This document shows positions 32,358 to 44,027 of a DNA stretch of 64,000 nucleotides, in pieces (the stretch's first letter is position 1; every line of letters begins with the position of its first letter). Both the position numbers and the translations under genes were made by a program. Location: NCBI GenBank assembly GCA_033558025.1, contig JAUCEF010000007.1:3844001-3908000 (forward strand), read 5' to 3'. Source of the DNA: Phytophthora sp. 'mugwort' (taxonomy: Eukaryota; Oomycota; Peronosporomycetes; Peronosporales; Peronosporaceae). The notes under the pieces were generated by a model. That model ran no database searches, was not told the DNA's origin, and saw only the letters and a list, made by a program, of their open reading frames with translations.

Positions 32358-32501
32358 GATGACTCCTAACGCTCTGAGGCTATCGATTGGTTGTCTGGTT
32401 AGAAACACCAGCTGGGTATTAGAAACGATTAAACCTACTCTCCTTGTAAAATTATTGCTAAGAAAAAAAACTGCCGGCGTAATGCGCTAAGTATTACTAC
32501 T
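32358..32501 (-). repeat. Polinton right TIR (144 bp)
   Basis: The reverse complement matches 14021-14182: same terminus AGTAGTAATACTTAGC, then CATTACGCCGGCAGTTT, TTTTACAAGGAGA and TTTCTAACCAGACAACCAAT, with scattered substitutions. It lacks the 19-bp inverted duplication of the left copy. The divergence of the two ends is modest, suggesting an insertion that is old but not ancient. Confidence 0.93.
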
Positions 32502-32507
32502 AGTGGG
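32502..32507. repeat. Polinton target duplication, right copy AGTGGG
   Basis: This exactly repeats 14015-14020, immediately outside the right terminus. Confidence 0.95.
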
Positions 32508-35500
32508 TACAAACCCAACGGAAAATCGTAAACGTTTGTCAGGGTTGTTTGACCGACTGTGACGTCTATCTCGGAATGTACAAAGTGCTCCCAAGTCCAC
32601 CTAATGTCTCACCGACTCCGATCGTTTACTTCGTTGCGTGTTCTACCAAGAGTTCCATGCTGCATCAAAGGTTAGAATATCGTCCTCAAGTAATGGAGAA
32701 TCAATCGGACGAGCATCAGCTCGGATCTAGGAGCATTACAATACAAGTCATGGATACAAAAGAAGCGATCGTTGTGGATGACGTGGCGAGTCTCGATCAA
32801 CACGAACTTCATCGCTTTAAACCGAATGAAACGTCGACAGGACCGTTCCCGTGCTTCCCATTAGTCTCTGGGAATCGCAGCATAGTTGGTGTTCTCTCTG
32901 TGGATGCGTGTCGCAAGGCACAGCGTTTACTGCCTCAGTCCATGTCAATTCAAGCTCTGTCTGTATTTCTGGTGCGAATGCAGTTGCCAGATGCAGCAAT
33001 GGAGCTCAAGAAGGCGAAAATGGATGGCGCTCACTTTCTTGCACTCACAGTACTCGATCTGCGACATTACCAGCGCCTCAAAGTAGCGACGCGAAAGCGG
33101 TTGCTTGAGTTGATTCGTACTCTTCAGCGAGGAAGTCGCCTTCATCTCGTCGATTCCAACGAACGAGCACCTCTTTTTACTCAAGATGACAACGTTCTGG
33201 AGTTTCTCGATGGAATTTCGACACTTGCAGGCTCGTTTCTCGCTGCGTATCGTCGAATTCATTGGATCCGAGAGATTGCCAACGTTTCACGTAGTTCCGT
33301 ATGCACAGCGTATGATGTTTATGATGTAGTAATTCGTGCTATCACACGGTCGATGGAGCCATTGGAGCGCGTAGTGGTATGGAAAATCACGAAGAAGACC
33401 AAAAGAGAGTCCAAAGTAGCGTCAGAATGGGACATCGACGTCGTCGCCTCGACTTCCGTTCCAGACGACCGATTAGCGCCGTTTCTTGATGGACAGGACC
33501 ACAAGATAAAGCGAATTGCGCTCTATAAGGAGAACGACCACGCCATTCGAGCCTCGTGTGACGACGGAACATCTTGTATCCGTCTTTGATACGTGGAGGG
33601 ATTCTTCGCATCCATTCAGATCCAGTAAGCTCGACGACATCCACGAGTCAGCGCTGGGAGGCTGCAACGTACCAAACGGACTTGTAGTCCTTCTTCGCGA
33701 CAGTTCGAGGTCTCAAGCTATAAGATACGTTCTGGAAGTTGATTTCGCAGCTCAGTTTGAATCTCCTCTGGATCTCTGCGACTTTATAGACCATGCGGTT
33801 GCTATAGCCGAACAAGCTTTAACATGCGTTCGTAGCCGTGAAGCAGACACGCTCTGCGATAGCGTACAGTGGCAAACAGTCTCAGAGATTCCACTCGATT
33901 GGCCTCAATTCATCAGCTAATGCCCTTCGAGCGCTCCATGATCTTGTCCACAATGTGCTCGAGGATATCGTCGAGTGTTTACCCGGTATTCACGCACAAA
34001 TCGCTGAAATTCAAGCAGATGGAACTCAGCTCAAGTATACGTTTGTAAGTCAAGGGTCCACCGTGCTGGGTTGCTCGTTGAATCGAGGCCAAGGCATCTC
34101 ATTCCAATGTCTAGACACGAAAATGCTAGTCATCGTGACGCCGAATCGGAGCTGAGAGCACGTTTACAACACATCGGCGTCTTTCGCCACAGGCCTAAAG
34201 CTATGGAGGAGACGTTCCCATTCTCTTTTTCCCTCTTTTATACGAAGATTCTTGTGTCGGAGAGCTCACTATTGATTGTTTCAAAAAATTCCAAAGGGAA
34301 GACACGACGAAAGGTCATCCCGAGGCTGGAATTTTATACTTTTTAGTCCCATTGGCAAAGTTGCTCGCCCGTTATCTACACAAAGCGGCGGTCGTATGCG
34401 TTGTATGAACTTGAGCTTTTGTGTCAAGACCCGGTACGATCACCACAACAATTGCTGTTCTACGCTTGTCGAGCTCTAAAGGACGTGGTGGTTGGAGGCT
34501 GGAAAGTTCGAGTAGTGGAGGTCGATGGAGTACAGGGAAAAAGTACACTTGTGTATGAGTTCTCAGAGAGTGAGCGAGAATTGTCTCGCTCTGGGTTGTT
34601 TAATGTGGTTCGACCTCTCGCTTTCCGCGTAAAAGAGTTGTGTACGGATACGATTTTGAGTTATTTAACTCAATTACAGGCAGGTGAAACTATCGACAAT
34701 GTGAGTAAACTTCTGGCTGCAATTCGACAAGATGAACTGGAACATGAGCAACCTGTGAAGAGATATCAGTAATTAATTGATGAAGAACAAATCGTATCAC
34801 GGCGAGCAGCAGTTGAAACGGAGAAGGCTAAACTCGTCGAGAGGCAAATCGCCGACAATTATTTATTTTTATTGAACGGCATGCGTGCGACTTCGACCAT
34901 CAGCAGCTTCTGGTCGCGCTGATCGTATCACAAACGAGAAATATACCGCCCACGCTCTTAAGATGTTTCTTGGTACATCGTCGAGTTTGTACTCGGAAAT
35001 ACAGGCTTTGAGTCGACCAGCATCGAAACTTTTCCTCACACTCACGACGTTACCTCTTTTCCACGCAAGCTGCGACTCCATTTATCTACAACATGTCACG
35101 AATCTTACATCAAAGTATATGACAAAGTTACAGGAAACAATCCATCAGTCGCGTGTGCGTACGGCAGCTCTCAGTGAATTTCGAGATCGGTGCCAAAAAG
35201 TACTAAATGATCATGGTATATCACTTCCTGACCCTAGTTCTGGACGTTATGAGCATACATTATCCCCTGGTAACGAAGTGGAGATGGAGTGTCTTCTTCA
35301 GCTGCAGCGAGACACGATTGCTCTCATTGAACGCACATTGGGGTCTCCTAATGTTTACTTTGGTATGTGGGAACCTGCATTGCGGATACTCCGGTACACT
35401 AGCGCTTCTGTGTCTAGCATTATGACAGGGAAGAAGCTTAAGCACGGGAATGGTGTTAGTTTCTTGGCCCTGGAGAAACAACTTGCTATCGTTGTAACAA

Positions 35501-38500
35501 GTCGAAATGTAGAGAAGACTGGCTCGTATTTTAAAAAGCTCCGGTATTTTACTAACGAACCAATGGAAGAGCGAAAGTGGCCGTTTATCGTCGTCCCGGT
35601 TGGTACTCTCGGCGTATTAGCGCTGGATAATTTGTATACGTACGAACAAGCGTCTCATGAGTTGCAACCTGAGCTTGGAGTAGTGGATTTCTTACGTAAA
35701 CTTGGTCAACATTTCGCAGAGGTCCTCACAGTCGTTCGTGAACGTACCGTTTGTTACCGTCAACAACTCCGCGACGACGCATTAGTTCGAATAATGTCAG
35801 CATGTGAGAACTTGAAGCCCAGTGCTGATAATCCCCAGATGGTCTCATTATATCTCCTTCACTTGGTCTTACAAGAAATTGAGAACGCACTTAACGGCGT
35901 AGATGCCTATATAGGTCTAGTTGCTCCACTCAGTGAACGGATTCGCTTTATATGTGCGTCGTCAAAGAGTCAAATGGACAACAAGTCGGTTGATACAACC
36001 CAAAGTCTCTCGTTTCGAGGCTTTGCGAGCCAGCGCGTTATCGTCATTCCCAATATTTCGCAGCATTTCCAAGAAAAGAAAATTTACAACAATATGACAG
36101 GAAATCTGGGCAAATATTGTAATTCTTTGGGAATTCGAGACCTCCTCAAGGACCTTTTGTCTGCGTTCCGATACCATTTGTTGGGACTTTGTCGGTCGAT
36201 ACTTTCCCTGGCGCTGCTGGCGGTGTTTTCTCTCCTGCATTCCCTGAAGACGGCGTGGTGGCCTTTTTGGAGAAGGCAGCGAATTATCTTGGTGAGAATC
36301 TTCGCACTTTAGCTGCGAATGATGCGAGAAAACTTCTTCCTGACTTGTTTCAAGGGAATCGCACGACATTTCCGTTACCTTTTCAAGAGATTTTCATACT
36401 CATTTCACGCATTACTCGCAGTTTATGCGATGCAAACACTTCGGTACGAGTGTGATAAAAATTGTAGAAAATGGGGTCGGAAACGAGTGGTAGCATCGAT
36501 GCAGCGCTCGACAAGTGATGATCAAGTCGAAATGAACGCAGAGGAAGAATTGAGTTTGATACAAAGTCTGGAAGAGCGATTCCACCAGCAGGTCGATGAT
36601 GAAATAGTGAGTAAGAAGGTTTTTCAGCCAGTTCATCAGCTTTCGAGATATCCTGAGATCCTGGTCGTTCACTGTTTATCAACGCGTGACGGTGATGATG
36701 ATGAAGCCACGTTAATCCCAACAGCTCTCGTCCTACGTCGTGTCAAAGGGGCGACGGGGATGTACGACGAAGAGTTCTTACTGTCGATTCTACCAAATAT
36801 TAATTCCCTCATAACATTGGTGAACATACGAGTTGAAGGGATTGTGGCACGACGACTAGCAACACGAAAGATCAATGAGGTTTGCATGTCGTTAGAGAGT
36901 TTACCACCCAGTGAAGCCACTCAAACCATGTACAAAACCATTTTCCCTTCCGTGATGGAGACAAATCGCCCAGGCCATGAGTCGAGACAACGGTGACGTG
37001 TATCTCGATGAACGAGAGCTGACAAACCATACCAAGAGCCAAGCTTCGCATCTTCAGCTCCGGTTTGCAGCTGCTTCCAGTCAGAGTCTCATGCTCGGCG
37101 TCGCAATCAATCTCGAAAAGGTCGACAATTTCTCTCTTCCAGTCGTGCAAAGTCTTCGGAAGCAACAATTCACTCAACTTGTATTATCGCGAGAACCATT
37201 TCCTGTTCGAATGTTGACGTCCAAGTCGGCACAGCGCGTGTTCTCGCTGCTCCGATGGGCGATAATTATGTGCTTTGTGCTGATAGTTGAGGGCCAGAAG
37301 CGTTTGGTTGTGGCAAATTCGTACACGTCGTAGAGCTTGACGTCGTGTCGTTCTTCAAGGCGGCCGCATCGAGACTCCACGAAGAGATCTTGTCGACGCG
37401 ACATCGAGTGAGTTACGACCAGCTACGAAGTCTACGACACGTCCACACACAGACTTGAGACTCTTTTACTCTACCATTCTTGATGGGTTACGTCGCGATC
37501 TCGTGGATATTCACTCGCAGCAAATCCTCACGCTTGGAGAAGACTTTACGAGCTTGTTTCGACTGGAAGCATGGCAGCGTTCGAGCACGCGACGGCCGGT
37601 TAAGACGTTGCCGGAACACTATTGCGCCGTCAACTGGTGTGACAGAGCGCAGATTTAACATGAAATTCACTCGGAGACCCAAATGTTCCTGCTAATGACC
37701 AACGTACCACGAACATTAGACACGAGTCGATCTCGGTTACAACCGGTAGAAGGGATAGAAAAGCACGGTGCTAATACTTGTGCGTGCTTCGCCGTGATGC
37801 TGGATACTTCGGTGGCAGCTTAAGGCGGTGACGCTAAACTGGCGTGTGCATCTTCAGTCACGACGTTAAGACCACGGAAGAGCGTGAAATGATAGGAAGG
37901 ACAAAGCGAGAAAAACTACTTCAAGACGAGAGACATAGTTCCGTCTTTTTTACCAACTATCAACGACAGTACTTCTTCGCGTTCGCTGCAGTGGTGTGTG
38001 ACGTGTATACACACGTGTTTCGTGCTTGTGCTCTTGAAACTTTCACAACGGAATTGTTTCTCATGTTACAAGAATATCTTGACGCAAAAGATGGAGTTGT
38101 GGTCCGCTTTACAGACGGTAGCTGTACACGAGCGACAGACGCGTTGATAAATGACGATGGCTATGCCTCGACCACGTCTACAGCTCAAACATTGAGCTTG
38201 AAGACGCCGATTGTGTTGTTTAGTCAGCAGCAACACAAAATTCCACCAGGACGAGCTTTACGTGGAAAACTTGACAAAAAGATTCGACAATTTGAGGCAT
38301 CGAAAGCGCCAGTGACCATTTTCATGACGAAGAAAACGAGTCCAGCACCTCCAGTGAAAGCCTCACAAGACACGATTAACGCAGCGAGGAGCGTTAAGTC
38401 GAAAGGGATGCAAGAGCAAACACCTGCAAAGCGCAGAGGACCAATATCACTATTTAGAGGGAATAACTTTTTTCGCTACGGGAAGAAGAAGAAACACGAA

Positions 38501-40395
38501 GAAGAAGAATTTCAAAAGCAAAAAGAATTAATAAGACGCGCTCCAGAATTGCAGTCACTCTCGCCGTCTCGAGCTCAACAACTTCGACACGAAAAAGTCT
38601 CTCTTCATGTCTTTGTCCGAGCTTTGGAGTATCAAGGACGACACGTTCTCATTGTTTTCACGATCGAGAAACAGTCCGTCCAGGCTGCAAAAATCGTGGA
38701 AAAGGTGATTCGCGAAGTGAGAACTCGTTCCGAACTAATAGCGACTCAAATACTCACGAACCCGCCAAACGGTTACGAAGAGATTAACGCCAAACGTTTT
38801 CTATCCCCGTCACAACGAGGGGGGGGCGGGTTTCTACTTATTTCGCTCTTGAAACAAGCGCAAGCGAATTTTCAACAAATTGAGGGACGTTATGGTGCCG
38901 CCATGCGCCAGTTCCTCACTGGAGCTCAGGCCACTGCTCGAGACGCTGACTCGAATGTTAATGACAACTGGAGCGCCATGTTTGCGACTACGAGTGAGAG
39001 TGGAGAAGTTACGACTACTTTAATGATGGCACTACTGAGAGTGACGCCGGTAGCTTGTGGCTCCAAGCGGGAGAGTGTAGTAACTCTTAGTGAGACCAAT
39101 TTGATCAAGGAATACCTAAAGATGCAGGCTGGACGGAAACTCCTGCAACTTGATCCAACTGACAAGAAAGTTTGGGGAACTATTGGACGAGCACGAATAC
39201 TTCTTCGTAGTTATAAGGAGATTCTTCATGAGGTAGAATCACGTTCTGTAAAAGACACGAAACCTATTGGCGACGAAGCGGATGTCGCTCTACAAGCTCT
39301 AGTCAAGTTATTACTCGCTCAATCGGCTGTAGTGCGCTACCTCAACTACCTCGAGACAGAACCAGCGACAAAAGGCAATGCTTTATTCGTCAGACTCAAG
39401 CACGAGCTCAAGTCAAGAAGCGACGACGAGAACGTCATGCGGCAGTGGTGATTCAGTGTGCGTTTCGTCAGTATCTGGCACGTCGTCGAGTCTTGTTCAT
39501 GAAGTGGACACGAGCGGCGATCCGAGTCCATCGAGCTTTTCGTCGCCGACGTCAGCGGGCGAAAGGGTCGCGACCTCGGCGATTTACGGCCCAATTGCTG
39601 TATGTCACTCAACATGACGCTGTCACTTTGTCGAAAGAGACTTTAACGGATGGCGCCTGGCGTACAGATATGGCCACGTTCGGGTCGTTCCACGAGTATT
39701 TCGTCAGTAAAATTGGACGAGAACAGAGACGGAAAGAGGAAGAGCTCATGTGGAGACATCGACGCGAGATTGAGAGAGAAACGAGCGCGATTGCCTCGTG
39801 ATGAAGCGCTTAGAGAAGTTAGTGGTGGTTTATTTGAGCTCTTGGATGAGGTCGGAAGTAGCGAATTGGGGGGAGAACGTACCGCTGCCTTGATCACCAG
39901 GCTGCACTTACGTTGAACGAAGAAGAAGTGGCCGATGTCGTTGCGATGATGGACAGCGATGGCTCCGGTGGCATCTCGATGGACGAATTTTTTTTTTTTA
40001 TTTATGCCCTGGTTTGCCTACGAATTCCCATACTACAGGAGCGAGCCCCACGTGTGTGTGGCGTCGTCGTGACTAGACGGGATTGGCAATGGGTTATCCA
40101 GCAATTGGCTCGTTCTGTGCTTCTGAAACGATGGAGAGCAATGCGTGCAGGAGCGATCGCGACTGCACCTAGAGGATCTACACGTAGTGGTCAATCTACC
40201 GCGGTACTACCGAAGTCCAAGAAGGTGTTATTTTGGGAAGAAAATGACAAGAATGAGGAGGAGGAAGGGGTGGTTGAGTTTGCCATCGTGATTAATAGTC
40301 TTCAAAACCAGTTTTCATGGCTTCCACATTACTTGGGATCTTTCTTTTGTCATTGTGAGAGAAAAAACTTACTTAGTAATACAGTTGGGATATGA
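32508..40395 (+). pseudogene. Multi-GAF, IQ and EF-hand protein gene, decayed
   Basis: A large gene is spread over all three frames. Repeated modules share a helix followed by a GAF-like core: CDVYLGMYKVLPSPPNVSPT (32567), an SRLHLVDSNERAP region (33160), GIHAQIAEIQADGTQLKYTF (33990), SPNVYFGMWEPALRILRYTS (35350) and VDAYIGLVAPLSERIRFICA (35900). Further copies run to 39451 (long frames 34885-36312 and 37844-39451). The C-terminus has IQ-type calmodulin sites (VIQCAFRQYLARRRVLF and AIRVHRAFRRRRQR, 39450-39560) and an EF-hand, MMDSDGSGGISMDEF (39949-39993). A Ca2+/calmodulin-responsive signalling scaffold is inferred. At least ten frameshifts and stops are present, one beside a run of ten T at 39988. 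The open frame reaches back to the Polinton target duplication, so the 5' end may have been cut off by that insertion. Confidence 0.7.
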
Positions 40396-40660
40396 AAAAA
40401 CCTTAATACATTTGGGATACTGTCTAAGGTTCACCAGTTTAAGTTGGTCTCACCTCATGCTCATAGCACAACACGCTCGCAAACCGCTCTCCTGCGTTGA
40501 TCATTTTATGTGACTTTCGCCCCTTCCTTTTCTCACTCACCGGTAATTTAAATGAAGTCGTGAGAAATAGTAAGAGGGATGTTCTTGTGATTCCAGGAAT
40601 CTTCTTTTGCAATTCGAGTACAGTACTGTATTCACCCTCGGAGTTTGCTGTTTAGTTAAG

Positions 40661-42702
40661 ATGCCGAGAAAAAAATGGTTCGAGTTGGTGAGTACGGCGG
40701 GTTACAAGGCCCCAGCTAGCATCCAACTGCCCGATGATGTCAAGACGATTCGCGTCTGTACGACACAATCCGCGACGAGTGTCCAGGCCACCTGCCGCAC
40801 AATGAGACGTGCACAATTTTCGCGAATTGGTCGGCGTACGTATCAGATCGTGCACTTCTGGAGGAGGAATATCGTGATTCAAAAGAAAATGCCATGTCGT
40901 GAAAAGCAAACAGAGTATGTGGTTGGCGATATCACGAGTTCCAGCCCGTCCTCAACGGTTGCATCTAGCCTCGTTTTATGACGCTGACCAGTTTGCTTAA
41001 GAATGTGCGTCTTTGATGGAGTGGGAAGCTGATAAAGTGCACAGGGCTCCATCCATCTGGATATTTATGAAATATTTCGGCGGGTGCACGACCCACGGGA
41101 AAAAAATCTGGCAAGCGGAAGACAAAAAGCTGGCGTCATTGTTGGTGAAGGCTTGGTTCCACGAGTCTTCGTCGAGTAATATCAATGAGCTTGCAAGCAA
41201 AAAATTGTGGAAGGGTCTGCGGGTACTGGTAAGTCGGTGCTGCTGTGTTTTGATGGCCTTTTACCTAGTCTTGAGACGCAAGAAGAACGTGCTGCTATTT
41301 CGAAATTGGACGCGCAGATGCAGGAAAACTGTCTCTTGTACTTGGGATATCGAGATGGCAAGGTCGAGTAAGGACTGTTCACTCAACGGGACGAAAGATA
41401 TTTACGCGAAACTCGTCGAACGCAATGAGGATGAAAAGGTGTGGCTACTTTTGGATGGATTCGTTACCAAGATATTCCAGAAGGTCTTCGGACGTTCAAG
41501 TTACTGACGACTTCAGAGCACGTGCATCTCTCACCTCATGCCTCGCAAGGTGCGTATTCCTGCCTCTTGACATGCTGGCAAAAGCAGGATCTCGTCAAGT
41601 TTGGAAAGGAAATTTATCAGTACGACGAAAAGGAAATGGGGCTGCGATATTACTATTCAGGGGGAAGTGTTCGTCCATTTACGCTTCAGTCAGAACTCAC
41701 CGGTCTGATCATACCTCTGGGGTTGAACGCTGAATGGAAAACCCGTCACGGCTTCTGAATGCACACAATTCTTCAGGTATATCGGACGGGATATGCCGCA
41801 TCTTTCTTAAGAATACTGAACCTGAAGAAGATGACAAATGGGAAGGATTTCTCCCTTTGCTCTCGCCTGTATACTGGGAACGGGTGATCGCTGTATCGGC
41901 TCTTGACGTGGGCGAAAGATGCCGGGAATTTGTCACTCGCACAGAGCTGCCTGAAACTTTATGTGCATCGTCTTGCATGTGACAACAGACTGGCCTTTTA
42001 CACGTTACATTATGATGAGCGCGAAGACAGAAGGCTACATGCAGTGAACACTCAGTTGTTGATGCAAATGGGGAGCACGACGTGTAGCTAAACGGCTCAC
42101 AATTACAAGAAGAGTCTGGAGGAATGGCGAGATGATAACAGCAGTACCTACTGGTTCCCTGCGTGTCACGATTTCCCCAGCATCGACAGCATTGTAAAGC
42201 TGACGACACCGTTGGGTAACAAGCAGGTGGCCTGCGTGCGTGTGGCTATGAACAAGGCGCATGAGATTGATGTGAAGAAGTTGGAGGAGTTGAATGAAAT
42301 GTTCTGGTCGAGCGAAGTATGGAATGTTCGGGATGCCGCGCGACCGATCTATCTTGTGGTCGCACCCGATCGAAAGCGTGTAGCGCGTTGGTTTTCAACA
42401 AAACGGAGGTTGCAGCTACAAAGGCTTGTGCCATTAAGTTGGGTTACGCTGTCTCGCGTGTGACTCCGGGGTCGACAGATTCGGTGGATTTTATGCTTCG
42501 GATGGCTTTACCAGGAGCTCCGAGGAGTGACAAGAACCTAAGAGAAAGCTCGACGAGTTGTAGGTTTTTGGAGAATACTAGCTCGGTAGCACGTCTCGAA
42601 ATGCAAAACAAGTGCGTCTGGCTCGAATGTTCTGACTGGGCTCGTCATGCGTTGAGTGCTGGCTTGAGAATTATTCGTCTGCTCGTAGTAAGGATTGAGT
42701 GA
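40661..42702 (+). pseudogene. CRN/RHS-like header, P-loop NTPase and nuclease fold, decayed
   Basis: An ATG at 40661 opens with KKWFELVSTAGYKAPASIQL, a start known from ubiquitin-like headers of CRN-related proteins. After a frameshift near 40755, LYDTIRDECPGHLPHNETC continues the header. A Walker A motif, VEGSAGTGKSVLL, lies at 41207-41245. Frames then shift around YLVLRRKKNVLLFRN, and a Walker B-like DEKVWLLLDGF is at about 41432-41462. The C-terminal part (YWFPACHDFPSIDSIVKLTT, near 42150, and ARPIYLVVAPDRKRV, near 42340) resembles the restriction-endonuclease-like end of RHS/Crinkler proteins. It carries many frameshifts. The CRN/RHS assignment rests on domain order and remembered patterns, so it is moderate. 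Together with the gene at 30.1-32.2 kb it makes two NTPase-nuclease genes on either side of the GAF gene. Confidence 0.6.
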
Positions 42703-42805
42703 AAAAATGCTTTTATCTTCATCACCATATTTTCGAGCTAAAACAGAAAGAGATAAAGAATAATACAGCGCTAGTTTCGTTCTGATCTCTTCGAGTCTGT
42801 AAGTA

Positions 42806-43748
42806 TTAAAAGTCATCTACCCACGCCTGCATGACAGCCCCCCTGCCACTCGGAGCCCGAGTATTTTTGTCGCGGCTTCGGTCCCGATCATTGTCTCCTG
42901 CTCGCTCTCGCTCTCGATCGTCAAGTTTGTAATCACGCTCCGACTTGCGACCTCGTTCGCGGTCACGGCGGTCTCGGTGGTGATCGCGGCTCCGCTTGTC
43001 TCCACTTTGAAAAACTGACGATGGAGGCGGAGACCGATTCTTGCTACGACTGCTGGACCTCCTGTTGTCTTTAGCCAGTGGAGACGCCGATCTCTGCTCA
43101 GTCTTAGGCGGTAGTCGATCTGCTGGTGAATACTCGCCTCTCTCTCGCTTTGGTTTGGACGATGAAGCTGTCGAATTCATTGACGAGGACGAGGAACCCA
43201 CCGAGTCGTCGGTAGGAGGACGGTCGTCGCCGTCTGAGCTCTCACGACTCTTCTTCTTCTTGGAGGTTTGTCGTGTGGCAGTCGCTGGAGAGCAATTTGC
43301 TGCTGCAGAAACTTTCGTAGTGTACGCGATATGATCTTTTTCGTACTCGATCAACTTCTTGCGGTAGCCTTCGAGACTCGTGACCCAGCACGCGGTGCTC
43401 GCTTTGCTCTCTCCGCAGAGGAAGAAGTTGCGTGTGCGACTCTCGACCTGGAAATGCGTGTCGTCAAACTGCACCACGGCAGTGATATCGTCAAGGTAGA
43501 TTGAACCTGTATGCACAAAGAAGAAGAAGAAGTTAGAAGATTGTATTTTTCAGGCTTACAGAACCAACTTTTAACGTACTTCTTGGCGCGCTCGTTCTGT
43601 TGTCGGAGTAGCCGAATTCCCGTCGTCTTGGGTCTACGAAGAACCAGCGTTTGTTCCAGTTCCCAGCAAGACTTCTCGTCTTTCGCTTGAGTTTCTTAAG
43701 ATAGCCCTCGATCTCGGGCGGAATGGGAGCTGTCGGCTGTAGCGTCAT
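42806..43748 (-). CDS. PH-domain protein with RS-rich tail
   Basis: Two exons are predicted: 43748-43565 and 43506-42806, 294 residues. The ATG at 43748 starts MTLQPTAPIPPEIEGYLKKL; a longer non-ATG extension is rejected. Residues about 12-125 form a PH domain (EGYLKKLKRKTRSLAGNWNK then RWFFVD, VVQFDDTHFQVES, and the closing ACWVTSLEGYRKKLIEYE helix). The rest is a low-complexity, Ser- and Arg-rich tail with RDRE/RSR-type dipeptides (KRSRDHHRDRRDRERGRKSE), like splicing-factor RS domains. A membrane-lipid sensor with a protein- or RNA-binding tail is inferred. The junction is the weak point: the only donor that keeps phase with the acceptor at 43507 is a poor GTTCTG, while a better GTAAGC 5 bp downstream does not keep the frame. 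Confidence 0.72.
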
Positions 43749-44027
43749 GATAGTTCGGTCTTTGGTAACGAGTCTGAGGCCAAGCTGAAGGCAGTTGAAG
43801 GCCCAAATCGAGAGTGAGAACCATTCAATGCCACATGCCAGCACAGTGTCTAATTGCAGCACTTAGAAAAGTCTTATCGCCGCTAAAAATGATAGACGCG
43901 AGGGTTCATGCAAAAATACTCTCAGGACTGATCCATTATCCGCAGACTGTTAACGACAAGTGATTAAAACTTAACGATATTGGACAACCAGTTGTCACGT
44001 TTTTTTTTTTATCTTTTTTCTTTTTTG

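Larger units (their letters stand above)
14021..32501. mobile_element. Maverick/Polinton element with Crinkler cargo
   Basis: The 18,481-bp element has terminal inverted repeats beginning AGTAGTAATACTTAGC at each end and a 6-bp target duplication. Its content is diagnostic: protein-primed family-B polymerase, rve integrase with chromodomain, adenain-like cysteine protease, FtsK/A32-type packaging ATPase, major capsid protein and penton. It also holds a fiber with an S74 chaperone domain, an exonuclease-domain-like small protein, four unknown genes and, next to the right end, a Crinkler effector-type gene. The core is visibly more AT-rich than the flanking host genes. Most genes carry stops (TAA, TAG and TGA all occur) and frameshifts, so this copy is a fossil. 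Confidence 0.95.

Noticed and set aside
34480..34560. VDGVQGKSTLVYEF in the GAF gene as a P-loop
   Set aside because: The spacing does not fit GxxxxGK(S/T) with a following hydrophobic strand, and the surrounding sequence fits a GAF-type module.
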